From: an uncultured Collinsella sp.
Lineage (GTDB): Bacteria; Actinomycetota; Coriobacteriia; Coriobacteriales; Coriobacteriaceae
Length of the DNA: 9,496 nucleotides
Direction: 5' to 3'
Assembly (NCBI GenBank): GCA_902495955.1
Contig: CABUZE010000022.1
Span: 1-9,496, forward strand
The notes under the pieces are model-generated. The model was not told the origin of the DNA and made no database searches. It saw nothing but the letters and a program-made list of their open reading frames with translations. The translations under genes were made by a program, and so were the position numbers. Each line of letters starts with the position of its first letter. The first letter of the stretch is position 1. This document shows, piece by piece, positions 6,551-9,496 of this stretch.

Positions 6551-7035
6551 TTTCGGTGAGGATCCGCCATGTGCGTCCCTGCTCTGTTGGATTTGGGCGC
6601 GGGGTTGAGGTGCTGCTCCGTGCGTTCAATTTGGACATCAGCAGTGAAACCTCATGGTGTTTTGCATACTTCCAGTTGCAGATTGCATAAAAAAGCTGAG
6701 ATGTTCTTTCCGGCCCTGATGTACCCCCGCCTGGGCCGTGCAAAAAACGGAGTATTCAGCACCGCGAGCTCTGCCGGTGCCGCTGCGGCTGAGTAACGTT
6801 ACGGAGATTGACGTCATTTTGGGCTCCGGTACGGCGCGAAGTACGCCCATTTGTCCCAACGGGGTTTGCCCACCGACCAAAACCGCCCGCTGAAGGCGTT
6901 CTTGGGACCAATAAGGTATGTCCGGCGCGTATGCAGCCACCCTGGCCTGCTGAATACTCCCAAAAATGCACGGTGCTCCCCAGGGGACCCGTGCGCGCAG
7001 CGAAAACCATGCACATGTCGCTATCCGCATCGCCA
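6547..7035. other. Gene-free region with local hairpins
   Basis: About 490 bp in which no open frame on either strand has recognisable homology, codon bias like the neighbours, or a good ribosome site. Short frames of 60-130 residues exist on both strands but look incidental. Local structure is dense. GCACCG (6759-6764) pairs with CGGTGC (6775-6780). TTGTCCCAA (6851-6859) pairs with TTGGGACCAA (6902-6911) with one bulge. GCACGG (6968-6973) pairs with CCGTGC (6989-6994), enclosing TCCC/GGGA. It may be a structured RNA or a decayed repeat; nothing identifies a known RNA family. Confidence 0.45.
6736..6973. repeat. 26-bp bipartite inverted repeat, 238 bp end to end
   Basis: The arm at 6736-6761 has the form CCGTGCA-N6-GGAGTATTCAGCA. 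The arm at 6948-6973, read on the other strand, has the same form. All 20 flanking bases match. The six spacer bases (AAAAAC against TTTTTG) all differ, because the A-rich spacer stays on the same strand in both arms. This is directly visible; its role is unknown. Confidence 0.8.
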
Positions 7036-7275
7036 TTTTGCTGCACTGACTTTTCTGAATGCCGGGACCGAATTAGTTAACCTGGCTCCCGTGTGGCTCC
7101 GGAGGGGCGGGGCATAAGGTTTATAATGAGTTACGCACGAGCCGAAGGCCACTTAATGTGGCCTTCGTGCGAGCAGGACTGCCCGAGCAGGAAACCTTAT
7201 GCCCCGCCCCTCCGGAGCCATACGGGAGCCACCGCTAAGTTATCCACCGGCATTCAGAAAATCTAAGTGCCAAAA
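7036..7275. repeat. Long inverted repeat / hairpin with a 39-bp near-perfect core helix
   Basis: The core arms are 7084-7122 and 7192-7230, complementary at 38 of 39 positions; the exception is a G-T wobble (7093/7221). Outside the core, 7051-7065 (TTTTCTGAATGCCGG) pairs perfectly with 7247-7261. Further out, GCACT (7043-7047) pairs with AGTGC (7266-7270) and TTTTG (7036-7040) with CAAAA (7271-7275). The unpaired 18- and 16-nt strands between outer and core stems both contain an AGTTA(A/T)CC sequence. The 69-nt apical loop holds a 14-bp hairpin (7134-7171, with a 5-nt GCCGA bulge) and a small CTGC/GCAG hairpin (7179-7190). No transposase or target duplication is evident. It could be a MITE-like repeat or a structured RNA gene. 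Confidence 0.85.
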
Positions 7276-7326
7276 AATAAGATTTTTTGACTCCGTGTTG
7301 TATAACCCGCCATTCGTGGGTACCAT
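7272..7326 (+). promoter_or_regulatory. Probable groES promoter region
   Basis: An A/T-rich stretch, AAAAAAT-AAG-ATTTTTT (7272-7288), itself a 7-bp inverted repeat, is followed by TTGACT (7287-7292) and TATAAC (7301-7306). TATAAC matches the -10 consensus at 5 of 6 bases, but TTGACT is only 8 bp away from it, so these two cannot be one -35/-10 pair. TTGTAT (7298-7303) with TACCAT (7321-7326) has a 17-bp spacer but weaker hexamers. A promoter here is expected from position; the exact elements are unsure. No CIRCE element (TTAGCACTC-N9-GAGTGCTAA) and no HAIR palindrome is seen up to groES. Confidence 0.35.
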
Positions 7327-7348
7327 TCAACGCGTACGCAAACAAAAA

Positions 7349-7380
7349 GGGTTAACCCGCGCGGCATGACCGCGCGGCCC
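7349..7380 (+). promoter_or_regulatory. GC-rich hairpin in the groES leader
   Basis: CCGCGCGG (7357-7364) and CCGCGCGG (7370-7377) form an 8-bp all-GC stem with a CATGA loop. It ends 6 nt before the groES Shine-Dalgarno. The palindrome GGGTTAACCC (7349-7358) overlaps its left edge, and GGG (7349-7351) could also pair with CCC (7378-7380). The stem is too stable for a simple RNA thermometer. Transcript protection or a regulatory fold is possible. Confidence 0.45.
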
Positions 7381-7398
7381 AAAAAGGAGGAAACAAGC

Positions 7399-7692
7399 AT
7401 GTCGTCTTTGAAGCCGCTTGCAGATCGCGTCCTGGTCAAGCCCGACGAGGCCGAGCAGAAGACCGCTTCTGGCCTGTACATCGCCAGCAACGCTCAGGAG
7501 AAGCCGCAACGCGGCACCATCGTTGCCGTTGGCGCCGGTAAGGTCAACGACAAGGGCGAGCGCATCCCCATGGACGTTCAGGTCGGCGACGTTGTCATCT
7601 ACGGTAAGTTTGGTGGCAACGAGGTCAAGGTCGACGGCGAGAAGTATCTGCTCATGCGCGCCGACGACATCTACGCCGTCGTCGAGGCCTAG
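7399..7692 (+). CDS. groES: Co-chaperonin GroES (Hsp10)
   Basis: A 97-residue protein, normal length for GroES. It forms the heptameric lid that binds the GroEL ring with ATP and encloses unfolded client proteins in the cytoplasm. Recognisable segments are LKPLADRVLVKPDEAEQKTASGLYI (4-28), the mobile loop (about 17-33), EKPQRGTIVAVGAGK (34-48), VQVGDVVIYGKFGGNEVKVDGEKYLLMRADDI (60-91) and a short C-terminus. In the mobile loop the hydrophobic GroEL-contact tripeptide is LYI (26-28), where many proteins have IVL or LVI. The ATG at 7399 is chosen over an in-frame ATG at 7366 because AAGGAGG (7384-7390) lies 8 nt upstream and the 7366 codon sits in a leader hairpin loop. It is the first gene of the chaperonin operon, 96 bp before groEL. 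Confidence 0.97.
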   Translation: MSSLKPLADRVLVKPDEAEQKTASGLYIASNAQEKPQRGTIVAVGAGKVNDKGERIPMDVQVGDVVIYGKFGGNEVKVDGEKYLLMRADDIYAVVEA

Positions 7693-9426
<1,734 letters not shown>

Positions 9427-9496
9427 GGCCGACAAGGTCTAGAACTCCCACCGGGAATCCGGGGGCGGGACGGGGACTTCTCTCCGGAACGTCCTC

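Noticed and set aside
6736..6775. T-box riboswitch resemblance (CAGCACCGCG)
   Set aside because: The T-box core needs a GGTGG(N)ACCGCG context, a Stem I and a downstream terminator with an aminoacyl-tRNA or amino-acid gene. None is present.
6638..7046. Two overlapping minus-strand frames of about 96-132 residues in the gene-free region
   Set aside because: No recognised motifs, no Shine-Dalgarno, no codon bias like the neighbours, and they run through the inverted-repeat arm. Most likely incidental.
7179..7192. Signal recognition particle RNA or tRNA in the apical loop of the long hairpin
   Set aside because: No GGAAGCAG-type SRP loop, no TTCGA T-loop and no CCA-like acceptor pairing.
7240..7248. 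DnaA-box-like TTATCCACC
   Set aside because: A single 8/9 match inside a bubble of the long hairpin, with no cluster of boxes and no dnaA or dnaN nearby.
9452..9496. Terminator after groEL
   Set aside because: GGACG (9468-9472) can pair with CGTCC (9490-9494) around a second small hairpin, but the window ends before any U tract.

Overview
The window reads as a chromosomal segment of a GC-rich (about 60 %) member of the Actinomycetota. A gut Coriobacteriia such as Collinsella fits best. This is an inference from overall protein flavour, codon use and zinc-ribbon/Pro-Ala membrane protein style; no rRNA is present to settle it. No phage, transposase, CRISPR, tRNA or rRNA gene is visible.

Layout, left to right. 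(1) 1-344 is the 3' end of a YitT-type membrane protein gene. (2) 494-3104 is a plus-strand group of three small membrane proteins of unknown function. The first is a zinc-ribbon protein with a polytopic membrane body and a long Pro-Ala tail. The second is a zinc-ribbon/DUF4234 protein. The third is a DUF2752 protein with a CPGCG motif. A terminator lies between the first and second, and the second and third are 13 bp apart. (3) A strong hairpin at 3137-3175 separates them from a minus-strand M20D amidohydrolase/peptidase (3211-4674). (4) A YtcJ-like metal-dependent amidohydrolase (4843-6480) diverges from it. (5) 6481-7398 is about 900 bp with no convincing gene but much nucleotide-level structure. 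It holds a candidate terminator, a 26-bp bipartite inverted repeat, and a 240-nt inverted repeat whose core is a 39-bp near-perfect helix. (6) 7399-9426 is the groES-groEL chaperonin operon, each gene with a strong Shine-Dalgarno sequence and with structured leaders.

How the genes relate. GroES and GroEL form one machine. The two hydrolases are divergent and both act on amide or related bonds, so they may share a regulatory region, but nothing in the sequence proves a common pathway. The membrane-protein trio looks like one functional module, since the two neighbours carry near-matching N-terminal zinc ribbons.

The least explained part of the window is 6481-7398, above all the long hairpin at 7036-7275 just upstream of groES. 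It could be an intergenic mobile repeat (MITE-like), a structured RNA or a regulatory element. The sequence alone does not decide between these.
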